Shown here piece after piece: positions 54,607 to 64,000 of a stretch of 64,000 nucleotides of DNA. The stretch spans positions 4,340,001 through 4,404,000 of the forward strand of contig OY744467.1 in NCBI GenBank assembly GCA_963556145.1, given 5' to 3'. How positions within the stretch are numbered: the first letter of the stretch is position 1; the number at the start of each line of letters is the position of its first letter. Source of the stretch: Hygrocybe punicea. Lineage: Eukaryota > Basidiomycota > Agaricomycetes > Agaricales > Hygrophoraceae. The position numbers and the translations under genes were made by a program. Below the pieces are notes generated by a model. It was not told the origin of the DNA, did not search any database, and was given only the letters and a program-made list of their open reading frames with translations.

Positions 54607-55401
54607 TGTAGAGGGTCCTCGACCCTCTGAGGCCGTAACATCGATATCTAGCGAATCCGCTCGAACCCGACGTCTCTAGCAGTCTACGCTCGAACCCGAC
54701 GTAACCCGACGCAACCCGATGCATACCGACTAGCATGGCCGCTCACGTACCTGGTCGGTCTATCTCATAAACTCACGGAACTTCAAATATCGAAGATAGA
54801 TCTCATCGGACTGGGATCCCGACATCGGACTTGCCTTATTCACGCCTAGCGTCTCCCTTATGGGGATATAGTAAAGTATATTGCATCTTTTACGGTTTTT
54901 CATATCTTCCACCCATTTTCCCTGTCATCGTCGCCTCGCAACGCTCTTCCTACTTCCCCATTTTTATTCTCCTTTGTCTCCTCTCATCGGCCGAGGACTC
55001 TCGTCCGAATCTAGGTACACAAATTTGTAGTATAAAAACGGTGCCCAAGCGCCGTCTCAAAATAAGAAACCAGTTCCCCCATTTCCTCTCTCTGAGAATT
55101 AAGTCTCTCAGTAAATTCCATCGCACACATTGCTCGTTGGATTCCTCGACGCCCTCCCCGTCGTTCTACCGCCTTTATCTCTACGTTTCTCGTCACCCGA
55201 CACCCGACCCGCCGTACCCGACATCGTCAGCTTCGTTGGCTTCGATCGGTCTCGATAGATTTCAGTAGTTTACTCGGCGGCTTCTTACTTTTTATATCCT
55301 ATTATCTTACTGAAGCTTGTTAGACTATTCCTAGTCACTTCTACACTGACCTCTCAGGCTTAGGATCATTATTCCGCAGCCACCCCGACCTCGCCTTTAC
55401 A
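54607..55401 (+). repeat. 5' LTR of element C, 795 bp
   Basis: Begins TGTAGAGGGTCCTCG and ends CGCCTTTACA (TG...CA). Its start recurs at 63653. Confidence 0.92.
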
Positions 55402-55403
55402 TC

Positions 55404-55421
55404 TGGAGCCCACCGCGAGGA
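55404..55421 (+). other. Primer-binding site of element C
   Basis: TGGAGCCCACCGCGAGGA, two bases after the LTR. The leading TGG fits the CCA end of a tRNA primer; I cannot name the tRNA. Confidence 0.85.
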
Positions 55422-55719
55422 ATAGTCTAGCACCACCATAGCTTCCTCTTCCCATATCCCTCCCTCTGACCGTCGTCTTCGAGATCTTCCTCGAAGAACT
55501 CTTCAACAAGAACTCTCTTTAGCCGCCTTCGACCCGACAATCGACGACGACTTCTTCCAGCTAGTACCCGACCACCTCGCTTGACATAACAATCTCCCGC
55601 TCGTCTCAGGGTCAAACACCCCCCTATATCTTTCATCCAACAGTCTCGAATCGGTCGATATACCGATAATTACCATCACACCCGACTCATCCGATCTCAG
55701 TTCGACACCCGCATCGCCT

Positions 55720-58236
55720 ATGTCCCCGACTTCGACCTCGTTAGAACCCCCGTCCACGTCTTCGCTCTCGATATCGAAAACTCCGTCATCGTCATCGTCT
55801 CCGTCTTCGCTCTCGACATCGAATAATCCGTCATCGTCATCGTCCCCGTCATCGTCATCGCCTACGCCGTCATCGTCCCCGTCATTGTCTTCGCCTACGC
55901 CGTCATCGTCCACGTTACCCAACCCGCTCATCGCACACCCGACAACCGCTTCATCGACATCTCAGCTCCTTCCACCCACAATGACTTCGACCTCTGGATC
56001 CTCGACTGCTCCCCACGTTACCGCTCCCCATGTTACTCCACGACAAATGCCCGCTCGCGGTCACTCCACGGCCCCGACCTTCGACGGGAACCCGCTCAAT
56101 TTAAACTGTTTCTTCGAAGAAGTCGAGATACTTGCTGCCGATGCCGCTCTCGACGATGCAGGACGCATTAAGCATAGTCTGCGCTACGCGTCGCTTAGCG
56201 ACTACGAGCTTTGGGCAAGTTTGCCTAGCGCGACCGGCGTCGATTATGCCGCATTCAAGAAGAGCGTACTCGTGCTATACCCGGGTACGGAAGACGATCA
56301 CCGGTACACTATGGCGGATCTCGACCGTCTTATGCACACCCAAACCGCTTACGGTATCCGTACCCACGCCGAACTTGGCGAATATTACCGCGAGTTCATC
56401 CGGATCTCGGGATTCCTCTTAGACAAGGGTCGAATCTCTCCCCGAGAACGCAACATCGCGTACGAGAACGGCTTCCATGTCGAGCTTAAAAAGGACATCA
56501 AAACCCGTCTGCAGTACCAAAAGCCGAACCATTTCCATAGCGACCCTTACGACTTCCAGGACTTCCACAATTGCGCCCACTTCCTGCTGGCCGGAACCGC
56601 GGCCGAACCGTCCACCGTCTCTCATCTTTCGTCAACGTCGCCTGCCGCCATCCAGTACTCGACTCCAATGGAACCCGCCACCCGCTACCCGCCACCCGCT
56701 CGCTATGACCCGGTCATTCCTAAAGCGGAACCGGTCGAACCTAACGTATCCGACCTATTTCGTCTCGTTTCGGAACAACTCGCCGTCCTCACGCAAGCCC
56801 TCACCGAACGCAACAACCCCCCAAAGCCGTGTGCAAATAGGGCTGAGCCGACCACCGCGGGACAGGGTTTCACCAATTTCAACTGCCTCTTTTGCGATGA
56901 CCCGTTCCATCGTATACGCGATTGTCCTATTTGCGAGCAGTACACTCGAGACGGGATATGCCGCAAGAACGAGCACGGCCGCATCGTGTTGCCTAACGGA
57001 ATGTATCTTCCAAAGGCTATCGTTGGCAAAAATATGAGGGAACGCTTCGACGCGTGGCACGCACAGAACCCCGGCAACCGCGCTCCCCCTGCCCGCAACC
57101 CCACAGAACCGTTCCAACGCGACCCGCCGCCTCATGTCAAAGCTAACTTCGTCTCCGCTGTCGAAGTAACCACCTACGAACCAGAGGCCACTACCGAGTA
57201 CGCCGACATCTTTCAGTCCACGACGTCCGACATCGACGACGACAACGAACAGATTAAGGTTCTGGAAGCCGAAGTGCAGCGGCTTCGTAAACGGGTTAGA
57301 TTCGACGGTGTAGAGATCCCATCAAAGGCGAAAGGCAAGTCTAGAGAAACGTTTCCCAATCTGCCCACCACTTCCACGTCTGTCCCCGCCGCGAAACCCG
57401 CCGAGAAAACGACCAGACCTATCAACGAGCAGCCGATCACCATAGTCCCCCCTTCGAACACGCGGCCGACCGAGCCGACCGCCCTTGTACCGCGCACTCC
57501 CCAGAACCTTCCCGCATCGCACCCCCAATACCGCTACCAAGCCCCCATTGAAGATCCCGGTATCGCCAAATCCGTCATCGACCGCGCGCTCGATTCTCAA
57601 GTCTGCATTTCGCAGCGAGAACTTTTAGCCATGTCGTCCGACGCCCGCCGTCACATGAAGGACCTCACTACGTCGAAAAAGGTCACCGCCGAGAGTAACA
57701 ACGTCGAGGTCTTCCACTTTCACGCACCCGAAATCCCCACTCGCGCCTGTCAACACTGTCAGGAAAACGTCCCGCTCGTCGTCGGCCGCGACTCAGTCCC
57801 TCTCCGTGCGGTCTACCCGCTCATCAACGGCAAATCCGTATTCGAGTGCATCCTCGACAACGGTTCCATGATCATCGGCATGCGGCGCGATATTTGGGAG
57901 AAACTCGGTTACGGCCTCCAAAATATGAAGATGTGGATGCAGTCGGCAAATAAAAGCGACAACGACACCCTCGGCCGGATCGCCAACCTAAAATTCACTT
58001 TTGGCGACGTCGATCTTTTCCTCCAAGTCCAAGTCGTCGACGACGCCCCCTACGAGATCCTCATCGGCCGCCCGTTCTTCACGCTTTCCGAAGCCCTTAC
58101 GAAGGATTATAAAAACGGAGAACAACAAGTCACGATCACGGACCCAAACACCGGCGCTGTCGTCACCTTGCCCACCATCGAGCACAACCAAAAGAACCGA
58201 CGAGAGCGGTCCGACACCGGAAAGCCGGATTTTTAG
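55720..58236 (+). CDS. Gag-protease of element C, 838 aa
   Basis: Ser/Pro-rich N-terminus (about 1-110), then the gag core from MPARGHSTAPTFDGNPLNLN to about residue 310 (HNCAHFLLAGTAAEP). A zinc knuckle, CLFCDDPFHRIRDC (C-x2-C-x4-H-x4-C), lies near residue 388. The aspartic protease follows near residue 700: FECILDNGSMIIGM with Asp-Asn-Gly in place of the usual Asp-Ser/Thr-Gly, and ILIGRPFF near the end. The frame ends at TAG 58234-58236, directly after TTTTT. The start ATG is the first in a long open stretch; an ATG at MTSTSGSSTAP is possible. Confidence 0.9.
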   Translation: MSPTSTSLEPPSTSSLSISKTPSSSSSPSSLSTSNNPSSSSSPSSSSPTPSSSPSLSSPTPSSSTLPNPLIAHPTTASSTSQLLPPTMTSTSGSSTAPHVTAPHVTPRQMPARGHSTAPTFDGNPLNLNCFFEEVEILAADAALDDAGRIKHSLRYASLSDYELWASLPSATGVDYAAFKKSVLVLYPGTEDDHRYTMADLDRLMHTQTAYGIRTHAELGEYYREFIRISGFLLDKGRISPRERNIAYENGFHVELKKDIKTRLQYQKPNHFHSDPYDFQDFHNCAHFLLAGTAAEPSTVSHLSSTSPAAIQYSTPMEPATRYPPPARYDPVIPKAEPVEPNVSDLFRLVSEQLAVLTQALTERNNPPKPCANRAEPTTAGQGFTNFNCLFCDDPFHRIRDCPICEQYTRDGICRKNEHGRIVLPNGMYLPKAIVGKNMRERFDAWHAQNPGNRAPPARNPTEPFQRDPPPHVKANFVSAVEVTTYEPEATTEYADIFQSTTSDIDDDNEQIKVLEAEVQRLRKRVRFDGVEIPSKAKGKSRETFPNLPTTSTSVPAAKPAEKTTRPINEQPITIVPPSNTRPTEPTALVPRTPQNLPASHPQYRYQAPIEDPGIAKSVIDRALDSQVCISQRELLAMSSDARRHMKDLTTSKKVTAESNNVEVFHFHAPEIPTRACQHCQENVPLVVGRDSVPLRAVYPLINGKSVFECILDNGSMIIGMRRDIWEKLGYGLQNMKMWMQSANKSDNDTLGRIANLKFTFGDVDLFLQVQVVDDAPYEILIGRPFFTLSEALTKDYKNGEQQVTITDPNTGAVVTLPTIEHNQKNRRERSDTGKPDF
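58230..58236 (+). promoter_or_regulatory. Candidate -1 frameshift site at the gag stop
   Basis: Gag ends GAT TTT TAG. Slipping back one base on the TTTTT run reads TTT TTA GAA GTC and enters the pol frame (FLEVEDPEIPLGKDAPGDEK). Pol has no plausible ATG until well inside the frame, so frameshifting is the likely route to pol. Confidence 0.55.
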
Positions 58237-61200
58237 AAGTCGAGGACCCGGAGATACCTCTCGGAAAGGACGCACCGGGAGATGAGAAGCCGCCACTCGA
58301 AAGCGACCACACATATACCACGAACTATGCTTCCCTTTTGCCGTTTCCCCTAGAAGAGGACTTATGTTTTTCTATCGATTTAGATTTCTCTTCGTCTCAG
58401 CCTCAGACTGCCGCCCAGTACATTTCATTGTTGACCGATGTACAAAATCAGCTACGTACTACCGATACCCTTCCTTCGTCTTGTTCCGTCTCCGCTCCTG
58501 CGTCACATATTTCCTCTTCGAATATTTGTAACAAAGCCTCTACTGAACACGCTACTTATATCTCGTATACCACCCCCCCTACCAGGGACCTAAAAGGAGT
58601 CGTTACCAAGAAAAAGTATAAGAAGGTAGCCGATTGTATCCGCCCAATTTCTACCACTCTCCCCGACGAATACCGCATCATACGCGAGATCACCGGCGAC
58701 CCGCTAGCCGATTTACCCACGCTCCCGACTCACCCGCCCGACTTTACACCCGGCACCCGCTATACCCAGGAACGACACGACGCGATGCCGATGAACCCGG
58801 ATGGATTCCTTTGGCCTGAGGAAGAAAAACTCGGCCACCATATCATCAAAACGCAAGAAGCCGCCTTCGCCTGGAACGAATCCGAGAAAGGCCAGTTCAA
58901 TACGGACTACTTCCCGCCGATCCACATTCCCACCGTACCGCACGACCCGTGGGTCCATCACAATATCCCAATCCCACCCGGCATCCTTAACGAAGTCATC
59001 GGCATCATCAAAGACAAAATTAACGCCGGTACCTATGAACCCTCGAATTCATCATATCGCTCCCGCTGGTTTTGCGTTTTGAAAAAGGACGGGAAGTCTC
59101 TTCGAATCGTCCACGATCTACAGCCGCTTAACGCCGTCACTATCCGCGATCCCGCCGTACCGCCCATGACCGAACACTTGGCCGAGGCCTTTGGCGGCCA
59201 CTCTTGCTACGCTTCCTTTGACCTCTTCGTCTCTTTCGACCAACGCCTCATCCACCCCTCGTCTCGGGACTATATGACTTTTCAGTCTCCACTCGGAACG
59301 CTTCGACTTACGCGGATTGCTATGGGATACACAAATTCCCCGCAGATCCTACACGGTGACTCCACGTACATCCTCCGTGACGAAATCCCTCATCTTGCCG
59401 TTCCGTATATGGACGATATTCCCGTTAAAGGGCCTCCAACCCGCTACGAGCAACCCGACGGTACCTACGAGACTATACCCGAGAACCCGGCAATCCGACG
59501 TTTCATTTGGGAACACTTCCAAGGTGTCAACCGCGTCATCCAGCGTTTCCGCTATGTCGGCGGTACCTTCAACGGCAAAAAACTCGAGTTGTGTCGACCC
59601 TCAGTCATCGTTGTTGGCCACCGATGCACATACGAAGGAAGAGTAGCCGATGACTCCAAAGTACAGAAGATTCGCGATTGGCCACTGCCGACCAACCTCA
59701 CCGAAGTTCGCGCCTTTCTCGGTATCTGCGGCGTCTTGCGTATTTTTATCAAGGACTTCTCGCTTCACTCCCGACCCCTCGTCCGCCTTACCCGCAAAGG
59801 TATACCCTTCGAATTTGGTGAAGAAGAAGAGACCGCCGTCGACTACCTCAAAAACGCCGTCATTACGTCGCCAGCGCTGCGCGCTATCGACTACACGCGT
59901 GAATGGGAAGTGATTCTCGCCGTCGATTCATCCGTTCTTGGAGTCGGCTTCGTTCTTATGCAAATCCGCGCCGACGGAAAGCGCTATCCGAATCGCTTTG
60001 GTTCAATATCGTGGAACGAACGTGAAGCCCAATACTCTCAGTCCAAGCTCGAGCTTTACGGTCTCTTCAGGGCCCTCCGCGCCTATCGGATTTTCATTAT
60101 CGGCGTCCGCAACCTCACCGTTGAAGTCGACGCGAAGTACATAAAAGGGATGCTCAACAACCCCGACATTCAGCCCAATGCAACGATCAACCGATGGATA
60201 GCCGGCGTGCTCTTATTTGACTTTAGACTCGTTCACGTACCCGCTTCCGCACACGGTGCACCCGACGGACTCTCCCGACGTCCCCGCGCTGCAGAAGACC
60301 CCGAGGAGATCAACGACTCCGACGATTGGCTCGACCACTCCTACGGTTTCTTTATGGAAGTCGTCAACTACCGACCCGTCCCCATACCGTCTAAGCCGAT
60401 TGCCGTATGCGGCCGCTGCCGTGCCACAGCCGACCGACTCCAAGAATTACCGGCCGTCCTCGTCTACACAAATCAGGAAGCCGTTTCTGACATACCACGA
60501 TCCGATAAAGCCCGCGCGGCCGACGTTCGTCTTGCCCTCGTCGAGACTTGGTTACGAGATCTAACCCGACCCGCGAACTTCACGGACGAAGAATACCGTC
60601 TGTTCCTACGATACGCCCTTGAATTCTTCGTCACCGATAACAAGCTTTGGCGCAAAGACCGTCACGGAAAACACAAACTCGTCATACCGCCCGACCGCCG
60701 GCTTCAGTTACTCAAAGACGCTCATGACTCTCTCGGCCACAAAGGTATATTCTCCGTCTGCGCTCGGCTACTCGACCGTTTCTGGTGGCCGCACCTCGAC
60801 CACGACGTCAAGTGGTACGTCCAGTCTTGCCATCAGTGCCAAGTACGGCAAATGCGTTATCATCACATTCTGCCTACCGTCGCTACACCGGCCTCGCTAT
60901 TTCGTAAAGCGTATGTCGACACAATGTTTATGCCACGATCCGGCGGCTATCGATACATCGTCCAAGCCCGTTGCTCCCTGTCCGCCTACCCTGAGTTCCG
61001 CATGTTACGCCGCGAGACCGGCTCCACCATCGGCACGTTCTTGTTCGAAGACATCTTATGCCGTTGGGACGCTCTCGAAGAAATCGTCACCGACAACGGC
61101 AAGCCGTTCGTAGAAGCGCTCGACTATCTCGCCTCCCGCTACGGTATCCGCCACATCCGCATTTCGCCCTATAACTCACAAGCGAACGGACCCGTTGAGC

Positions 61201-61886
61201 GTCGCCACCTAGATGTCCGGGAGGCCATTATGAAAAGTTGTGACGGAGATGAAAAGAAATGGCACACCGTAACCCACTCCGTATTTTGGGCCGAACGGGT
61301 CACGACACACAAAAGCCTCGGATACTCATCCTACTACATCGCACACGGAGTAGAACCGCTGTTTCCATTCGATTTTGCCGAAGCTACGTACATGGTTCCG
61401 ACGCAAGATACGATGTCTACGACCGACCTCATAGTCATCCGCGCCCGACAACTTCGTAAACGAGAAGCCGACCTCGATCGGGTCAAAGAAAAGCTTACCA
61501 AATCTCGGCTCGCGTCCGCCCGGCAATTCGAGCAGAAATACGCCAACACGATCAAAGTTTACGACTTCGAACCCGGTAACCTCGTTCTCGTCCGAAATTC
61601 ACGTATCGAAATGTCTCTCGATCGTAAAGCAAAACCGCGGTACTTTGGACCCATGGTTGTCGTCAGGAAAACAGAAGGCGGATCCTACATACTCGCCGAA
61701 CTCGACGGTGTGGTTTCTAAATCTCGATTTGCCGCTTTCCGAGTCGTACCCTACCACGCCCGCTCAAAAATATCGATACCGTTGGATGACTTCTTACAAT
61801 ATCCCGATGCCGACGATACCGATTCAAACGATCTTGATGAACCGACGTACCCGCCCTCTATAGACTCCTCACCCGACGACGATTAA
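58237..61886 (+). CDS. Pol (reverse transcriptase, RNase H, integrase) of element C
   Basis: Open in the frame one base behind gag. Reverse transcriptase: SRWFCVLKKDGKSLRIVHDL, CYASFDLFVSFDQRL and VPYMDDIPVKG with the YxDD catalytic pair (near 59406). RNase H: VILAVDSSVLGVGFVLMQ and QSKLELYGLFRALR. Integrase: zinc-binding H-x-H and CHQCQ (60739-60840), catalytic residues in AYVDTMFMP, EIVTDNGKPF and ANGPVERRH. The C-terminal tail contains NLVLVRNSRIEM then YFGPMVVVRK and ends in an acidic stretch (DSSPDDD). The domain order RT-RH-IN places it in Ty3/gypsy (Metaviridae). No damage is seen. Confidence 0.93.
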
Positions 61887-62085
61887 GCATTTCATTCTGT
61901 CCACGTTATACCCCCATTTTATTTAGTTCCTCTTAGTTTTCTAACGATAAGACGAATGATGCGAATAGTCCTATGTCTTCGGGAGCCGATCGGCTTTCCT
62001 TAGCTGGGTGAACAAGCTGACACGTCTTTTATATACACGATATATTTTTTATATACAACGGGCTCGTTATTTATATATATATATT
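61887..62085. other. Short spacer between convergent pol and antisense gene of element C
   Basis: AT-rich with runs such as TATATATATATATTTT near 62071-62086. It should hold both 3' UTRs. Confidence 0.5.
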
Positions 62086-63482
62086 TTACAGGCGGCCGGT
62101 CTCGTAATCCCGCTTCAACATCACCAACCTTGAGGTCGACCGTTCGAGATCGACGCGAAGCCGCTGGAACTCTTGACCGAAGTGGACGAGGTGACGGTTG
62201 ACGTTGGTGCCCAGGGCTCCCAGCTCCTCCGTAAGGACCGCTAGCCGCGCCGACACTTGCTCGTAATTCTCCATCGTCAAAACGAACGGGTTCGCTGCCG
62301 AGGCCGTCCTAAGCCTTTTCGTCGGCCGCTCTTCCTCCGACTCCTCCTCGTCTTCGTCATCGTCCTCGACCGACTCCACCTCCTCGACCCGCGGTTTGCT
62401 CGTTGAGGCCCGGGCAGGCCTACTGCGGATGGGTTTTGTCGTGAACGACAGCGGCTTCCTCGTGCCGACCGCGACCTCTTTGCCCTTTCCGGTATCCACC
62501 TTGCGCCGACCCCCGCCCGTCCGGTGTGTAGCGTTAGTACATCTCTTCTTCAGCCTCCGGCATCGTTCGCACACGTAGCCCGTGACGCCTCGACACGCCT
62601 CTTGCGCCTTGACGCAGTTGGTGCAGGGTTGTAGGGGAAACGGCCCGGTGAACTGTTACCAGGATCAGTAACTAAAGAACATATGAACCGACACAAGAAC
62701 TCACCGTCGTACCAGCCAAGTCTCCGGTCTCTACGCCCGGCGTATCTACGTCTTCTACATCGGCCGGTGTCTCTGGTGCCGGGTCGACGGGGCCTTCCTC
62801 TGGCTCAACTGCGGCTTCGCCCTCCGGAATCGACTCAGTCCTTGGTTCACCCGCGACCGATGCGTTTGCTTCAGCTCGCCGTTCTTCGCTGAGCCGCCGC
62901 CGATACGCGGCTCCATCCCTTTCAACCCGGTCCGCTTCTTGATGCCAGTGCTGCTCGTGTTGTTCTATTCTAAGCTGCTCCCGCCTTTCCTCTGCCGCCT
63001 TTCGCCTTTTCTCCGCCTCCGCTCGTGCGTTTGCCTCTGCCATCCGTCTGGCCTCCTCTTCCCGCGTAGCCGCTTCTTCATCCGCCTGCCGTCTGGCTTC
63101 TTCCTGTTCCTGCCTCTCCCGGTCCGCCGCTTCTTTCAGCCACTCTTCGACATTGTTGGCGTACGATTGGCGGTCGGCCCATAACGGTGGCATTACTGGC
63201 CTCGTACCACCAGCTCGGAGTTCCGCGACGATTCCATTGTAAGCACGCTGACGGGACGACATGAGCTATCTTAAGACACGCGTAGTCAATAAGGAAACTC
63301 ACCAGCGCCTTCTTGCGGCCGCTTAACCATTGTTGGGCCATCCCCTCGTTGCCGTCCACCATCGTTACGAGGTCGTCGCTATGAAACACGGTGACCGCGT
63401 TGACGGCCTCTTCGTAGTCCGCCCGGACATCGGGTTCGATGCTTTCGACGAAAGCGAGGAAGTTGTCGTAGACTTGGGACAT
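62086..63482 (-). CDS. Antisense coiled-coil / Zn(2)Cys(6)-like gene of element C, 429 aa
   Basis: Lies between pol and the 3' LTR, on the opposite strand to gag-pol. Exons 63482-63303, 63247-62705 and 62652-62086 join to 429 codons plus TAA, introns in phase 0. N-terminal domain: MSQVYDNFLAFVESIEPDVR, aligning with the D copy. Exon 2 opens RAYNGIVAELRAGG and contains a Glu/Arg/Ala coiled coil with VEEWLKEAADRERQEQEE. Exon 3 carries CTNCVKAQEAC and VCERCRRLKKRC: C-x2-C-x6-C-x7-C-x2-C-x6-C, matching the Zn(2)Cys(6) consensus. An acidic stretch (DDDEDEEESEEE) and a C-terminal helix follow. Possible roles (inference): regulating the LTR promoter, host-gene targeting or nuclear import. It is intact. 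Confidence 0.85.
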
Positions 63483-63567
63483 TGTGAACGTGTGATGGTG
63501 TAGAGGAAAGGTCGGATCAACAACGAGAAATTTTTATTTTTATTTACTTTGCCGTTGTTTGGCCGCT

Positions 63568-63573
63568 CACGTG
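63568..63573 (-). promoter_or_regulatory. CACGTG box upstream of element C antisense gene
   Basis: Palindromic CACGTG 85 bp before the ATG at 63482, in the short stretch between that gene and the 3' LTR. Equivalent boxes occur at 40275 and 46789. Confidence 0.5.
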
Positions 63574-63652
63574 ATTGGCCACATTCGCGACCCGCATTCG
63601 GAGACCCCATATTCTCGACCACGGATGGTCTCTATTAGAAGACCCAAGGAGA

Positions 63653-64000
63653 TGTAGAGGGTCCTCGACCCTCTGAGGCCATAACATCGATATCTAGCGA
63701 ATCCGCTCGAACCCGACGTCTCTAGCAGTCTACGCTCGAACCCGACGTAACCCCACGCAACCCGATGCATACCGACTAGCACGGCCGCTCACGTACCTGG
63801 TCGGTCTATCTCATAAACTCACGGAACTTCAAATATCGAAGATAGATCTCATCGGACTGGGATCCCGACATCGGACTTGCCTTATTCACGCCTAGCGTCT
63901 CCCTTATGGGGATATAGTAAAGTATATTGCATCTTTTACGGTTTTTCATATCTTCCACCCATTTTCCCTGTCATCGTCGCCTCGCAACGCTCTTCCTACT
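63653..64000 (+). repeat. 3' LTR of element C, first 348 bp, cut by window end
   Basis: Starts TGTAGAGGGTCCTCG and follows 54607 onward with three visible differences. A short purine stretch (AAGGAGA) just before it may be the polypurine tract. Confidence 0.93.

Larger units (their letters stand above)
54607..64000 (+). mobile_element. Apparently intact Ty3/gypsy retrotransposon C, runs past the right edge
   Basis: 5' LTR 54607-55401, primer-binding site 55404-55421, gag-protease 55720-58236, pol 58237-61886, antisense Zn(2)Cys(6)-like gene 63482-62086, 3' LTR from 63653. The visible 348 bp of the 3' LTR differ from the 5' LTR at three positions that I can see. Gag, pol and the antisense gene have no stops or frameshifts, so this may be an active autonomous copy. 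The right LTR end and the target duplication lie outside the window. Confidence 0.93.

Noticed and set aside
55503..55931. Asp/Gly-rich minus-strand frame at the start of element C gag
   Set aside because: Simple complement of the Ser/Pro-rich gag leader (TCATCGTC repeats), not a gene.

Overview
The window is nuclear DNA of a filamentous basidiomycete, most likely an agaricomycete. Genes are packed closely on both strands and broken by many 47-86 bp introns. The proteins look basidiomycete-like: an ERT1/AcuK regulator, PEX5 with a long N-terminus, BRE1 and a fused allantoicase-ureidoglycolate lyase. NACHT/NB-ARC/WD40 remnants and Ty3/gypsy LTR elements are also present. Exon boundaries were placed by hand and accepted when the joined exons kept one frame and matched the expected protein family.

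Left part, 1-36 kb (core genes). In order: an HSL-type esterase cut by the window edge (+); a C2H2 zinc-finger regulator (+); a decayed gene; coatomer delta subunit (-); a GEN1/Yen1 resolvase (+); a 3.5 kb Tc1/mariner-type transposon with its own cargo gene; a cluster of broken NLR-type genes enclosing an intact BolA gene; PEX5 (+); a CDC26-like gene (-); PRA1 (+); ERT1 (-); a HemK-type methyltransferase (+); allantoicase-ureidoglycolate lyase (+); BRE1 (+); mitochondrial ribosomal protein uS9m (-); and a large kinase-like protein (+). Several pairs are head to head with only 70-190 bp between start codons.

Right part, 36-64 kb (nested LTR retrotransposons). A gag remnant with its 5' LTR (element A) is followed by two solo-type LTRs, one inside the other. 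Next comes an old frameshifted gypsy element (B, minus strand) whose gag-protease gene was split by two later insertions. These are D (583 bp LTRs, TSD GCGT) and H (181 bp LTRs, TSD ACGC); removing either one from the sequence restores the B reading frame. Element C (plus strand) runs off the right edge. It has intact gag and pol and nearly identical LTRs.

Main result. B, C and D each carry, between the pol (or gag) 3' end and the 3' LTR, a spliced gene on the opposite strand to gag/pol. It encodes a coiled-coil protein with a six-cysteine cluster that in C and D fits the fungal Zn(2)Cys(6) spacing. Intron positions are shared and a CACGTG box lies about 80-110 bp upstream of each start. I know of no description of such a gene in fungal gypsy elements. 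A second notable system is the mariner-type element, with 157 bp terminal inverted repeats, TA target duplications, a transposase with one nonsense codon, and an intact four-exon gene of unknown function.
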